Part shown: in pieces, positions 22,256 to 33,732 of the stretch
How the letters are laid out: every line of letters begins with the position of its first letter
How positions within the stretch are numbered: the first letter of the stretch is position 1
NCBI GenBank assembly: GCA_947579605.1
Contig: OX388329.1
Span: forward strand, 204,153 to 268,152
Direction: 5' to 3'
From: Athripsodes cinereus
Lineage: Eukaryota; Arthropoda; Insecta; Trichoptera; Leptoceridae
DNA length: 64,000 bases
Translations under genes and position numbers: made by a program
Notes under the pieces: generated by a model
Told to the model about the DNA's origin: nothing
The model's database searches: none
What the model saw: the letters and a program-made list of their open reading frames with translations, nothing else

Positions 22256-23044
22256 TATATTGTTGCGTTGTTAACATAAATTAATCTGCATAAATGTAAA
22301 CATTCTCGAAAATTTTAGCATAAGAAGCAAAACAGAGATTAGGAGTTAAAAAATGAAACGAACTGATTTAAGAAAAACCATCTAACGGTTATAATCGAAA
22401 ACATTTCAAAAGAAAAATGTAAGCTTATGACCGAATACTATAGATGTCTCACGACGGGTGTTGTTGGGAAAATTATTTGTGAAAGTTGATGGGAAAATAT
22501 TATTATTGAAACATACTAAGGGTTTGAAGCTTAGGTGGGACAGTAGCTAATAATTAGGGAGCCGAGCGTTTTGAAATATTTCCCATAGATGTCGACACTA
22601 TGACCTTTGTGATGAAAATTTTCTTGCTAGAATTTCCGCAATTAGAAAGCTAGCAGGGTAGTCAAAGAACTCTTTGCATACATAATAGGTATATTAAACT
22701 TGTTGAAGATGTGTTGATACTCGTTTTAATGAGGTATTATTACGATTTTCATATGTGTAGGTAGCAGTGGCGTAACTATAGGTTGACAGGGCTGGCAAAA
22801 TACTACGAGCCCCCGACCCGATGGGGCCACTCGGTCCGAGTGGCTATGAGCTCAGAAGTAACCTTATATTTTTTACTTAAAATCAATTAAAGTTGGACAC
22901 AATCAAAGACCATATATCTACAAATTCTAATAAATTATTAAAATTTAAACACATTCATAAGAAAAACACAGCGGATCAGAAAGCTAAGAGATTTTTCTTT
23001 TTATTGTAAATAAGAATTTGTTGTTTGAGATTAGAGTAATTACA
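22256..23044. other. Gap: AT-rich; a CAGTGGCGTAACTATAGG transposon-end-like string
   Basis: A 'gagcgttttgaaatatttc' block at about 22568 resembles blocks at 7190 and 26790. CAGTGGCGTAACTATAGG at about 22767 resembles DNA-transposon termini, but no matching inverted end was found. Confidence 0.4.
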
Positions 23045-23356
23045 TACATACATACATACCATCACGCCGCTTCCCTCGCGGGGTAGGCAGAAAGGATCGA
23101 GCGCCACTTCCTTCTATCGTTGCATACATCTTTCGCTTCCGTCACTGTCATACAATTCCTCATGCATGCTCTCCTGTTCAATATGCTCAACACGTGACCG
23201 TCCTGTAGGATTTGATTTAAATGGTCTTGCCATTTAATCCTCGGACGTCCGCGTCTCCGAGCACCATTCCTCTCAGCCAAATATATCTTCTTAGTCATTC
23301 TATCCTCATTCATTCTTTCCACGTGCCCAAACCATCTTAACTTATTTACATTCATC
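23045..23356 (-). pseudogene. LINE 3' end, family B
   Basis: A 97-codon frame (MNVNKLRWFGHVERMNEDRM, RGRPRIKWQDHLNQIL, CMRNCMTVTEAKDVCNDRRK) ends SAYPAREAA with the terminus GAAGCGGCGTGATGGTATGT. It is related to family A but has distinct 3' sequence; the copy at 54040-54780 belongs to the same subfamily. Confidence 0.82.
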
Positions 23357-23649
23357 TTTGTTATAGTAAATTTTTTTCATTCATCTTAGAGTAATTAGAT
23401 ATATATAAATATAATATTACATAAATGTTAGTGTAAGTTGTTATAATTAGTAGTTACCATAAATATTTAATAGTAGTTACTATAGTATAAGTGGTTATTA
23501 TAAGTATATAATTATATTGAATTAAGTATAACCTGATGACAAGCTCATTAGAACTTATCGGGATTTTGCACACATATTGTAATTTTTATTTAAATAAAGT
23601 GTTTTATTATTATCTCATATCTCATTTATTTAACAAAACAATATAAGAT

Positions 23650-23757
23650 TCTACATTTTGAACACAATATAAGATTAACAATAAAATTTAAATATAACAT
23701 TAAATAACAAAAACCATAAAATATTAAAATAAATTTATATTCAAAATGTAGAACCCC
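23650..23757. repeat. Inverted repeat in 3' flank of the R4-like LINE
   Basis: TTCTACATTTTGAA at about 23650 is mirrored by TTCAAAATGTAGAA at about 23740-23753, giving a stem of about 14 bp around an AT-rich loop. It lies in what would be the LINE's 3' untranslated region. Confidence 0.55.
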
Positions 23758-23827
23758 AACATTATTCGAGTTGATTCTTCCATGATATTCTATGAAATAG
23801 TACAATCATGGGAGATCACTTACAGAG

Positions 23828-24670
23828 CTACAGGGACAAAAACCTTCTTACTATCCTGGTGGACGATAGAAGTACGGCCTTCTGCATGCTGTATTTGAGC
23901 CTGTCATCTACTCCCAGTTTTCTGAGATTGCTTGACAGACTCTTAGGTATTAAACCATTCACAGACAACACTATAGGCACGATGATTGTGGTAGGTGTTC
24001 TCCACATATCTTTGATTTCATGAGCAAGATCAAGATATTTTATTATCTTATTTTGCTCACCTTTATTTAAATTTTCATCGTGCGGTATAGTGATGTCTAT
24101 GATGTATGTTTTACGGCATCTGCGATCAACCAACACAATATCTGGTCGATTAGCTATAATAGTTCGATCAGTTTGAATTGGTCGATCCCAGTAGAGTTTA
24201 GTGTCATTGTTTTCAAGTACCGATACTGGACAATAATTATAGTATGGTAATTTTGATTCCTGTTCAATTAATTTAAATTTCAAAGCTAAATTTTGATGTA
24301 ATATTTTTGCTACCTGATCATGTCTTTTCAAATAGTCTGTTCCGGAAAGAAGAGAACATCCAGACAAAATATGTCTTAATGTCTCTCCCTCCCGATAACA
24401 GGCTCTGCATCTATCCGAAATATTTTGTTTCATTATAAATTTAGAATAATTGTTTGTGACCATTACTTGGTCTTGAATGGCACAAACAAATCCTTCGGTT
24501 TCGCCAAAAAAATCTCCAAATCTCAACCAATGGACCGAATCCACAGTATCAACATTCTGAGATGTTAACACTTCATAGAATCGACCATGGAGAGACTTGG
24601 ATTTCCATATGTCCATTCTATCATCATTATTCAATATCGGTAGTGAGACACTTGAGTTCGACAAACACAA
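23828..24670 (-). pseudogene. R4/Dong-like LINE C-terminus with restriction-like endonuclease (5' truncated)
   Basis: An uninterrupted 280-codon frame holds the C-terminal part of a site-specific-type LINE protein. A Cys/His knuckle CRACYREGETLRHILSGC lies at about residues 88-105. It is followed by a restriction-like endonuclease core with RPDIVLVDRR and KTYIIDITIPHDENL (about residues 173-200). The C-terminus reads VPIVLSVNGLIPKSL...MQKAVLLSSTRIVRRFL. In this family the endonuclease lies after the RT; here the RT is missing because the copy is cut at about 24670, near an AT-rich AATAAT run. The Met is only the first one in the surviving frame, not a real start. R4/Dong versus R2 is judged from motif style. 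Confidence 0.8.
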
Positions 24671-24749
24671 CGGTGAATAACCAATTTATTAATAATAATA
24701 ATAATAAATTATTATTATTGTTAATAAATATCTAAGCAATTTAAATACA

Positions 24750-24880
24750 TACATACCATCACACAGCTTCTTTCGCGCCACTTCCTTCTATCCTTGCAAA
24801 CATCTTTCGCTTCCATCAATCACTGTCATACAATTCCTCATACATGTTCTCCTGTTCAATGTAATCAACACGTGGCTAAA
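24750..24880 (-). pseudogene. LINE family B 3' fragment
   Basis: CATCACACAGCTTCTTTCGC, then TTGCAAACATCTTTCGCTTC and TCATACAATTCCTCATACAT match the - strand 3' end of the 23045-23356 copy. Confidence 0.65.
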
Positions 24881-25114
24881 TAATTTATTAAAATTAAGTA
24901 AATTATAACGATTTTTACTGGAGGGGGGGGGGGGCAGCCAATGAATTTGCCACGAGTCTCAGATGATATAGTAAGGTCACTGCATAGTAGATATAATAAA
25001 CTTATTGAAGATATTGTATTGAAACTTGTCTTAATTACATAGGTTTAACGATTGTCATAATGTGTAAGTTGGTACCAAGATACTTAGATGAATATGTTTT
25101 TGTTTGTATTGTAG

Positions 25115-25272
25115 ATGGAGGCATGAGCCGTCGTCAGTTCACCCGGGCCGATTTCGAGCATTCCATTCCTTCTCGGTTCCAGTTCAGTGATGTTCTCGTC
25201 GCCATCGGATTGGTTGTCACATGCGCCATTCTCATCTTCATGGTTCTACTGTGGACCATTAACGTCATCACG
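25115..25272 (+). CDS. Host gene exon encoding second transmembrane helix
   Basis: The acceptor is TTGTATTGTAG and the donor ACG|GTAAGA. Using one base from the previous exon the frame reads D-GGMSRRQFTRADFEHSIPSR then FQFSDVLVAIGLVVTCAILI..., ending LLWTINVIT in phase 0. Residues about 59-84 of the fragment form a second membrane helix. The ~30-residue loop between the helices is polar and basic/acidic mixed. The two helices with a short loop suggest a hairpin topology, with both ends on the same side of the membrane if no more helices exist upstream. A minisatellite begins only about 20 bp beyond the donor. Confidence 0.82.
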
Positions 25273-25293
25273 GTAAGATACTGCGTTACACCA

Positions 25294-25575
25294 GATTATG
25301 ACTTTGAGCTCGATAGTTTACATGACGTAGCATAGATTATGACTTTGAGCTCGATAGTAAAAATGTAGCATAGATTATGACTTTGAGATCGATAATATAC
25401 ATGTAGCATAGATTATGTCTTTGAGATCGATTATAATATAAATCGACATGTAGCATAGATTATGTCTTTGAGCTCGATAATATACATGTAGCATAGATTA
25501 TGTCTTTGAGTTCGATAATATACATGTAGCATAGATTATGACTTTGAGATCGATAATATACATGTAGCATAGATT
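25294..25575 (+). repeat. ~38-bp minisatellite adjacent to a splice donor
   Basis: About seven units of TAGCATAGATTATGACTTTG followed by AGCTCGATAATATACATG, with an A/T swap (gACtttg or gTCtttg) and one unit stretched by 8 bases. The array starts right after the exon at 25115-25272, in the intron. Confidence 0.9.
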
Positions 25576-25617
25576 CACACATTCATCCCTACCGAACATT
25601 CATAATATCTACTAGCT

Positions 25618-26918
25618 CAAGGGTGGCCAACCTGCGGCCCGATGGGGGTCTACTTGTGGCCCGCGCAGCATACGATACCTCCTACGTAAACTACAGTATG
25701 TTGAAAAACTGCAATTCTCAGTAGAGCTGTTTGAAGTTTGTAAAGTTAGTTATAGCTGCTATACTTACATTTACTGTTGGATATTCTTCAAATTACGTAT
25801 TATTATAACAATATAATGTAATTTTAATTTGCAATAATTATTTTAAAGATTTTTTCCATAGATTTTATGGAAATACTCTTACGATAATTTTCTGCGTGAA
25901 AATACTAGCCACAACTGTCGTAAGTGGTAGTGATAGTTTACGTCGCTCAAATACTAGCCACACTTTCCGTATGTGGTAGTTACAACTCTTGTTGCCCATT
26001 GTTACCCAACGTTAAGTATCGTATATTACACATACGATAGCAATTTTTTTAGAGAAAGTATTGTATCTAACACTTACGATAGTTTACTTCGTAAATTACT
26101 TAAAATATGTAGACATTTAAATTGAAGCATTGAAATGATTTGCATTAATAATATATAAAATAACTATAATTTTTTGTTACAAACCTGGACCGCTGGTCAT
26201 ACATTGATCTAATTTTGAAGGTAACACATCACGCAATATTTATTTTTTTAAAACCAATAAACACATGTATTTTCCTCTGTGCAACATTTTATATTAATTA
26301 TGCATAATATTTTCAAAACTCAAAAAGGCGAAAGGTGTGCAAATATACCGTGCGTATTTAAGAAATGAAAAGACGTGAAGTGTCACTAAATTGCAATGAA
26401 AAAATTACATTTGGTCAAGATTTACGCAGACGTAAAATGCACTCGTGACTGTTCCAGCGAATAGTATCGTAATTGAACTTTTAGTTTACGTTTTACGATG
26501 TAAACTATTGTTTACGTCGTAAAATAATTATAAAAATTGAAGTTACGATAGTTTACGTGTGTAAAAATGGTACTTCCAGAGGGAATTTTGAGATTTCAAT
26601 TTTAGGGATGATAGTTTTCACTAAAATATAGCTAAATATACGAAAAAGTTAAAATCGACATTTTGTAGGATACGATAGTTTACGTAGGAGGTATCGATAT
26701 ACCTACATACTTTTTTTTAATAATAGTCGATGCAGGTATCCAGTATTTCTTTGAAAAAAGTATTTCGATAAAATGTTCATAAAGAAAACCGAGGAGTTTG
26801 CGAAACATTTCAAATTCCTATACCAATTTGAAAATTTGGCGACGGGGGAGCAGAAATTTTAAGGTGGAATCTCATTTCTAAAATCTGGCCAGGCTGCTGA
26901 AAAAGTTGGCCACCCATG
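25618..26918. mobile_element. Non-autonomous hAT-type element with 8-bp target duplication
   Basis: Termini are CAAGGGTGGCCAAC and GTTGGCCACCCATG, inverted repeats with one mismatch in 14. The flanks carry TACTAGCT at 25610-25617 and again at 26919-26926, an exact 8-bp target duplication as expected for hAT transposition. The 1301-bp body has no transposase frame. It contains another 1-kb unit with its own inverted ends (25673-26696). Confidence 0.88.
25673..26696. mobile_element. Nested element with 21-bp perfect inverted ends
   Basis: CGATACCTCCTACGTAAACT at 25673 is mirrored exactly by AGTTTACGTAGGAGGTATCG ending at 26696. The interior repeats ACGATAGTTTACG-like motifs at least five times and pairs of ACTAGCCACA...TGTGGTAGT. 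No coding region. The superfamily is unclear and no convincing target duplication was seen. Confidence 0.6.
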
Positions 26919-26975
26919 TACTAGCTATGTACTACATTATGTCTACCTAGGTACATTCCAATATTATTATAAAGT

Positions 26976-27027
26976 AGGCACTGCCCTTACATGAATATTA
27001 TGTATTCAGCAGGTAAGGGCAGTGCCT
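26976..27027. repeat. 15-bp perfect hairpin
   Basis: AGGCACTGCCCTTAC pairs with GTAAGGGCAGTGCCT around a 22-base AT-rich loop. Bases 27028-27618 are AT-rich with microsatellites only. Confidence 0.75.
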
Positions 27028-27618
27028 GTGAGCATTATTTTGTGAAAAATAAAAATCACTACAAGATAAATTAAAGTAGGTTTCTATAGATTACTTAACT
27101 AAAATACGTTGTACTTAATATTATGAAAGAAAGAATTAATGTGTGTAATCAATAAATATAACGGAATTATTCTCCTTCAGTTTGCTTAGATGAAAATATT
27201 ATAGGTATCATCTGATTGTTACAATTAACTCATGTCTAGAAACTTTGATTTTATTAATAATTATTTAATATGGATAATATAATGCACCTATATAGACACC
27301 ATGTTACATAAGAATAATTTAATTAATTCATTAAGGTATTTTATTTTTATGTAGGTACCTACCTATGTAGGTATTCACATTTTTATATGTAACATAATAT
27401 TTTTTTTAATACTGTTCTCCATTTATTATTGAAATGTACCTACAATAAATATTGACGATTAAAGTCATGGGACGCGACAGAAAAGGAACAATACGAGGTA
27501 GCATGTAGGTTCATAATAATATGACCTACTCTGTGTATTGCGGAATACCTGGAGGATCTAATATTAGTTGCGTGGGTGGGTGGGTACCTACCTACATACC
27601 CATGCTAACAGTAATAAT

Positions 27619-27834
27619 AATAATTAAAACACTGTTATATTTTCACTATATTTATTCAAACTCTAACGTTTTCGCCCACTTCAATGGGCATTCTCAAGAG
27701 TACTAAATCAGTATAATGTCCTATACAAAAACTTATACTGATTCAGTACCTCCTCTTGAGAATGCCCATTGAAGTGGGCGAAAACGTTAGAGTTTGAATA
27801 AATATAGTGAAAATATAACAGTGTTTTAATTATT
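27619..27834. mobile_element. Foldback (long hairpin) element, ~100-bp arms
   Basis: AATAATTAAAACACTGTTAT at 27619 is mirrored at the far end. The arms keep pairing through TTCGCCCACTTCAATGGGCA and CTCAAGAG to ATCAGTATAA, with a few mismatches and a 3-base indel, around a loop of about 15 bases. No coding. It probably moves as a MITE, or it is an inverted duplication. Confidence 0.85.
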
Positions 27835-28108
27835 TATAAATTATTGAATATGAATTTTCACAGCGTGAACACAAACACCCTTCAACAATTAGTAATAATA
27901 ATTAACTTTGAGTTTTTTTTTTAAATTTTAACTTTTGCTTTTTTTCTCAAGACTAAGACATTTCTGGTAAGAGTGGAATCTTTGCTGGTCCACATGTTGA
28001 GTGTATTAATTGTTAACACGTTATGTTATGACTGTTTGATTCTTTAATATTGTAAAAATAAAATATAAAAATATAATATAGGTACCCGGTAGGTAGGTAC
28101 CTATGTGG

Positions 28109-28350
28109 CAGTGGCGGTACAGTACTTTTTATACTGGTCATGTTTTCGTCACAAGAATTATAATTATTTGAACCTTGTTTTCGTGACAAAAAATATAATT
28201 ATTTGAAAATACTAAATACGAAATTTTCTCTACGATTTCTTAGGAATTTCAGATTTTTCACGATCTTATCGTTTTGTATTGGGATTTGGCCATTTTGAAG
28301 TCGTTAAATAACATCATAGCTTATTTGCATCTATGAAAGGCACGCCACTG
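28109..28350. mobile_element. Short TIR element (MITE-like)
   Basis: CAGTGGCG at 28109 faces CGCCACTG ending at 28350, spanning 242 bp of AT-rich noncoding sequence. The repeats are short and no clear target duplication was found. Bases 27835-28108 and 28351-29377 contain GTAGGTAC microsatellites and no gene. Confidence 0.45.
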
Positions 28351-29377
28351 TTATTTGGGTAGAATCACATGTGGGGGGTATCATGTTAAGGAAATTGTTC
28401 AACTTATGTTTCGTTCAATTTGTCCAGAATTTTATTTAGAAACGAGATTGGGTTGTCTCGGTAGGTAACAGGTAGGTAGGTAGGTAGGTACTAGGTACCT
28501 ATGACAGTTTCCACTATTTTGTTAATTCTATATACCTTCGTTCCCTACGTATAAGTACCGTTGTATGTATGTACATTATGTAGAGTTTGGTATTATTAAC
28601 ATAAATATATCAGATAAAGGGAAGAGAGTGACCGTATTGTATGTAGGTAGGTAGGTAGGTAGGTACCTACTACATATTATATTGTTATTATTATTATTAT
28701 CCGGACATTTTGTTATTCAAATTGCTTGTCCGTTGTTGTGACTGTCACATGTTAGTTTACATGTTTTGTAAAATAAAAAATTCACATAGAAATTTCTCAG
28801 AGAGTGACGTGGAAATTGTCGTTAGGTAAAGACATGAAGTAATGTTGTTCTAGAATTACAAAAATATACCAACAATTAATAATGCCAAGGTATACATAAA
28901 TATATTACTAGAGATTCTAATTTTTCGCGTTTGTGATAAACCCGATTTTGTTCGCGAATTTCGCACTTTTTTCACGAATAACGCGATTTTAACGTTTTAT
29001 AAAAATAACACCGAAATTTGACTCCTCACTACATTTTTTTGCAAAAATAACAAGATATTTTACTGTCTAAAAAATAATTGTAGCTATTATATCTATTGTA
29101 TTATTCTTTTAAATTTTTTTTTTAAAAGAAACCCAATAATCAAGGATTTAGGCTGACAATGTTCCATTCAAATAATTTGAATGTTCGCTGAATTATCTAA
29201 GCATATTATCAGAGTGCAAATAGAACTTGCCATTTTAAATCTTTTGTTGATTTCTTTGTAAAAAAATATACATTTTTTTTAAATACTAATAGTAATATTT
29301 AAATTTAATATTTATACCTTTACGATTCCCAAAAAAGCTGATCACTTTACTTTTGTTTTGTTCCAATTGTCAAGTAC

Positions 29378-29510
29378 GGCCGTGTGTTGAGTACGAGGAA
29401 CCGACGTGCGTGCATGAGAAATTGTATGAGTGTGGAAGAAGCGAAGGAAGTGTGTAAAGATAGATTTATTTGGCATTCCGTTCTCTCTGCCTGCCCCACA
29501 GTACCTACTT
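29378..29510 (+). pseudogene. LINE family A short 3' fragment
   Basis: GGCCGTGTGTTGAGTACGAG, then ATGAGAAATTGTATGAGTGT and TTCCGTTCTCTCTGCCTGCC match family A. It lacks the final terminus. Bases 29511-30335 hold only AT-rich sequence plus a small CTGAGTGCG/CGCACTCAG hairpin around C-runs near 30080. Confidence 0.7.
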
Positions 29511-30339
29511 TACTTTTGTCTGACGACGAGAGCGGAAGCGAAAGCCAGCTCGCATAGCTTAGAAACTCAGCAGTGGAATTATAGCTGTATATAATATCTT
29601 TTTTATTAATAAATTGTTGATATGATATTTCACTAAGAACCGTCGGTCAACAAATTAAACTTTGATAAACTTTTATCCTGAGATTCTTTTCTTTTTACCA
29701 AATAGAATAAATTGAATCTTTTGAGTTTATCAGAATTTTATTATTATTTTTGGAAAAATTAGCAATATACAAGCATATTTTTAACAATTTATTATTTTCA
29801 TTTCTTTATATAGGATACATATTATACCTATTCTCTCGCATCTCTTAATTATTATCTCATTTCATCCTTTGCGCTCGAGCATTCATCGTCAAACCAGCTG
29901 ATTTTGTTTTCTCTAAACCACACGCACACATACACAGACTCATTTATTATATGTAAATATTGTTTATAATTCAAATGAAGTACCTACACATACCTAGGTA
30001 TAATATATTAATTCAGCTAAATGGTTTCACAGAGTGCTTCCAATCATTAAATTTAATACTATTTTTATCGACGATGCGATGTACTGAGTGCGCCCCCCCC
30101 CCTCCCCCGCACTCAGAGAGTTGGAAGGGAGATGTAATATTTTTTTGTTGAATCGTTGTGGGGGAGGTACGACAGGAGCGTCGTTAGGCTAGACGTTGCC
30201 CCGGGGCATACAAGCATTATTTTCGGAATGGAAAATGGCTGGGCAGGTTATTGTTAGGTTGGGAAATTCTTATCTTTATTAATGTTGTAATTTTTGTACG
30301 AATGTGCCGGATACTAGCAGAGGAGTATCAGTTGAATTG

Positions 30340-30420
30340 ACATTTATTTATTTATTTATTTATTTACAAATATTTACGGCCAAAGCCTTTAACATGTTAA
30401 ACCTCTGTATACATACAAAA
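30340..30420 (-). repeat. (TAAA)n-tailed repeat end, copy 2
   Basis: A TTTATTTATTTATTTA run is followed by TTTACGGCCAAAGCCTTTAA and CATGTTAAACC, similar to the junctions at 21005 and 38743. Confidence 0.45.
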
Positions 30421-30550
30421 CATGTAAACAAAGGAAAGATCTGTTACAAAAAAAGACACAAAACAATTGGACTAAAGAAACGAAAGTTTTACAGACAATA
30501 TAACATTAATCATGTTATAATTAAAAAAATATACAAAAATGTTAAAAAAA

Positions 30551-30915
30551 TTTTGGTTAAGACATCACAAAGAGAAATCAAAGGTATAAAAATGTCAAAT
30601 ATAGTAAAAAGTCAATTAGTTAAAATTCATAATTTAAAAATTTGGTCAAGACATTACAAAGAGAAATCAAAGTGGTATAAAATTGTTAAACATAGTAAAA
30701 AGTCAGTTAGTTAAAATTCATAAGTTAAAAATTTGGTCAAGACATTACAAAGAGAAATCAAAGTGGTATAAAATTGTTAAACATAGTAAAAAGTCAGTTA
30801 GTTAAAATTCATAAGTTAAAAATTTGGTCAAGAACATTACAAAGAGAAATCAAAGTGGTATGAAATTGTCAAATATAGTAAATAGTCAATTAGTTTAAAT
30901 TCATAAGTTAATAAA
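30551..30915 (+). repeat. ~91-bp tandem repeat, four units
   Basis: Units begin TTTGGTCAAGACATTACAAA and continue GAGAAATCAAAGTGGTATAA, AGTAAAAAGTCAGTTAGTTA. Starts fall near 30552, 30641, 30732 and 30823. Units 2 and 3 are nearly identical. Part of the array is open in one frame, which I take as chance. Bases 30916-31260 show nothing named. Confidence 0.88.
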
Positions 30916-31264
30916 AAATTGATATAAAAAAATTTATATAAAAAATTTCAAATAATAGAGATCAATTAAAAAACATAAGTTTAGGATGCATAAAAACATA
31001 AGTGGTTAAAAGAGCAATTCGCCACACAAAAAAAAATAACAATTAGTCACATGAACATATCCAGTTAGAGGCATAGAATACCAGAGAAGATCAACGTAAA
31101 TAAGCAACTCTAAACCTCGACTACCCATTGTCAGTTTGTACACTCAAGTATTTGATAATGTCAGATTTGTATTTAGAAAACTGTCGGCAAACTGTTCTTT
31201 CTTCTGCACGATAATAAGCAATTTTACAGTTAAATGCTACAATATCCAATACCACTAACATTCA

Positions 31265-31320
31265 GATGGCGAGTTTATCGCAGAAATGCGATTTCTTACA
31301 ATTCACCCGATTTCATAAGT
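31265..31320 (+). repeat. Fragment of the 'ggcgagtttatcgcag' repeat
   Basis: GATGGCGAGTTTATCGCAGA, then AATGCGATTTCTTACAATTC matches part of the element at 47944-48113. Confidence 0.55.
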
Positions 31321-31659
31321 ATAATTTTAATTAAAAATTTATAGAATAGGAGTGAAGAGGTATGAGAAAAAAGAAAAGATTGGAGCAGGGACTAGGTCTC
31401 AGGCGCTATTTTACTGATCTGGGTATAGCAAATGTTGGTTTGTCTTTAGACACAAATCTTCGTATTTCACTTCGAGAAAACTCAGAGCAATTGTAATATT
31501 ACCTCTATCCTTGGAACGGTTGACAGGAAGAATAATTTAATAAATATAATATATTAAAAAAAATAGTCACAGGAGTAGGGTATGTAATTATTGTATTGCA
31601 CAATAAATCAGAAATACCAGTCAATTTTGGGATTTATCAGAATAGTATTATTATAGAAG

Positions 31660-31705
31660 TATAAGCAGATGCAGGAGGAGTGTTGTGGATAGAATGTGTG
31701 TAAAA
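31660..31705 (+). pseudogene. LINE family A very short fragment
   Basis: AGCAGATGCAGGAGGAGTGT followed by TGTGGATAGAATGTGTGTAA matches the family's SGCKKTVVDRM-coding stretch. Confidence 0.55.
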
Positions 31706-31807
31706 AAGTGACGTGTAAAACGAATGGATGCATTGTTCACGGCATTACCCACGTGTGGCGCCCTTGTAATTATTATACTATGTGTTACCAGAGCTTTACA
31801 AATTATC

Positions 31808-31846
31808 AGGTGTGTTGCCATATATATATATATGTGCAACACACCT
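31808..31846. repeat. Perfect hairpin around (AT)n
   Basis: AGGTGTGTTGC pairs with GCAACACACCT with an AT alternation between them. Bases 31847-32984 are AT-rich with a poly-C run near 32234 and no gene. Confidence 0.65.
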
Positions 31847-32984
31847 CATCGCTGAAAATGTCTCATTTGTGTTTTGATTCTAATAACGCTCTTATTTTAA
31901 ACGATAGTATAAAACTTCCACAAAAAGGTAAAAGACTTCTTTGCCGAGCAATTCACTTTAAAGTAGGCACATGCAACGGTAGAAGCCGAATATTTCTCTT
32001 AGAATTCTCGCACTGCCGAAATCAGTCTCTCTTAGGAAGGTAGACGTACCTGTTGCATCCCTAATCTTAATTAAAAAGTTTTTTTTAAATTAAAATTAAT
32101 GACTTTCTGTCTTATTAAACCATTAGGTATAATTGTAAGCTTGTTTTTTATAAATACATTTCAATTTGGAGTAGGTATATTTAATTCATCTCACCACCAC
32201 CACCAACAGCCGAGACATTCACAAAAGGTACCTCCCCCCCCCCCCCTTAACTCCTGTCACTAGCATACTCTTCCTCTTAATAGTTCCCTTAATTAATTTT
32301 TAAGGTAAATATGAGTGGGTACCTACCTGACCAGTACATTTGTAATCATGTAGTGACAGAGACTCGCTCGAAAAATCTGTTTTATTACATACCTACCTTT
32401 TCTAGTCATAGTTTTTTTATTAAATTTCAATTACAAATTCACCAAGTGTAGAAATTTATTTTATATGGGAAATGATAGATTATATGCTTTCTCGCTCAAA
32501 ATTCACCGATTAACAATCGAATCCTCATAAATCATCTTAAGAAATATAATAAAAGTAAGAACATCTGATGAAAAAACAAGATCGTACAGACGATACATGA
32601 AATATATTAGTACCTATAACTGCATAATATTTTCATAATTATTTATATTTCATTCAATACTGAGTGTTATTATGACGTAGGTATATTGCAACCTAATTGT
32701 ATTTTGATAAAATGCATTTTATTGTGAAATCTAGGCATAAATCACTCGATAACGGGTGCATTGCCATAAAATGAAACAAGAAAAAGAAGCGAATGAACGC
32801 ATACAGTTGAAATATGCTCAAATGCTAATTAGAGTGGGTTAATATTAGATACAATCTAACTAAATATGTTGGGTACCTAGGTATGTAAGATCGAGATATA
32901 TAAGTATATAATTATGTAGTGTGACCGGCTAAAGGTAAATAGATTCTTTACGACGTTCATCCATCACGCGTTCATTTCGTCTGC

Positions 32985-33150
32985 AGCCCCCATTTCCTTC
33001 TCCTATCTCCTTCCATCGTCCTACTCCTCTGTCCCTCAGGATACAGGAGAGCGATATTACACTTCAAATTATTTATAATCTTGTCATAAAGACTATACAC
33101 CCCTCTACCCTCACTCCCTTCTCCCCTCACTCTCTCCTCCGCAGATAGCT
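32985..33150 (+). repeat. Pyrimidine-rich tract
   Basis: C/T dominates the + strand (CCCATTTCCTTCTCCTATCT; CACTCCCTTCTCCCCTCACT). It might be a decayed microsatellite. It ends TCCGCAG but no open frame follows, so I do not call an acceptor. Confidence 0.5.
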
Positions 33151-33384
33151 AATAATAATAATTTTGTTTCATTTTGGCCAATAGCAGAGTGGTATTTATA
33201 AATTTGGAATAAGAAAAACTATTTTCTATTTCAAAGCCTTTTAAACATTTGGGTAACAAGTAGATAAGCTATATAGATAATTATGTCATAATTACGTTTG
33301 TTCGCATTTAAATAGTGTCAACTAGATCCTATTGAGTGTGGGTAGGTACATATGTACCATTGTTTTACATTGTATCTTTACTAT

Positions 33385-33605
33385 ACTATACCCTCACACC
33401 GCATCCCAAGTGGGATTAGCAAAGAGAACGGAAAGCCATATATGTAGATCTGACCTTACATTCGCCTCCTCTACATTATGCAACCTCTCATGCACGCACA
33501 TCGATTTGTCTTACACAACAGCACACAGCCGTCCTTGAGAATTAATCTACGTGAACAAGCCACGTAGTTCTCGGACGTCCGTGCTTCTTCACACCCCTCC
33601 TATCA
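33385..33605 (-). pseudogene. LINE family A 3' fragment
   Basis: It begins with the - strand terminus (CCTCACACCGCATCCCAAGT on +) and includes GTCCTTGAGAATTAATCTAC and CAAGCCACGTAGTTCTCGGA. Decayed. Confidence 0.7.
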
Positions 33606-33732
33606 CACTTCTGTAGTATAGTAACATCTTTTTGTTATCATTTCGTAGTTGGCACAGTAAGTTTATCGAAATTATTTTTACAATATTAACCATTGTACAA
33701 GGTCACACATTACATATTATTTAACACCCCGG

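Noticed and set aside
24921..24935. Poly-G run as a structural signal
   Set aside because: A simple homopolymer of about 13 G with nothing else around it.
30304..30714. 136-codon lysine-rich open frame
   Set aside because: It lies over a (TTTA)n junction and the 91-bp tandem repeat; stop avoidance is explained by repetition.
33134..33141. TCCGCAG after a long pyrimidine tract as a splice acceptor
   Set aside because: No open or conserved-looking frame follows and it is not in phase with a neighbouring exon.
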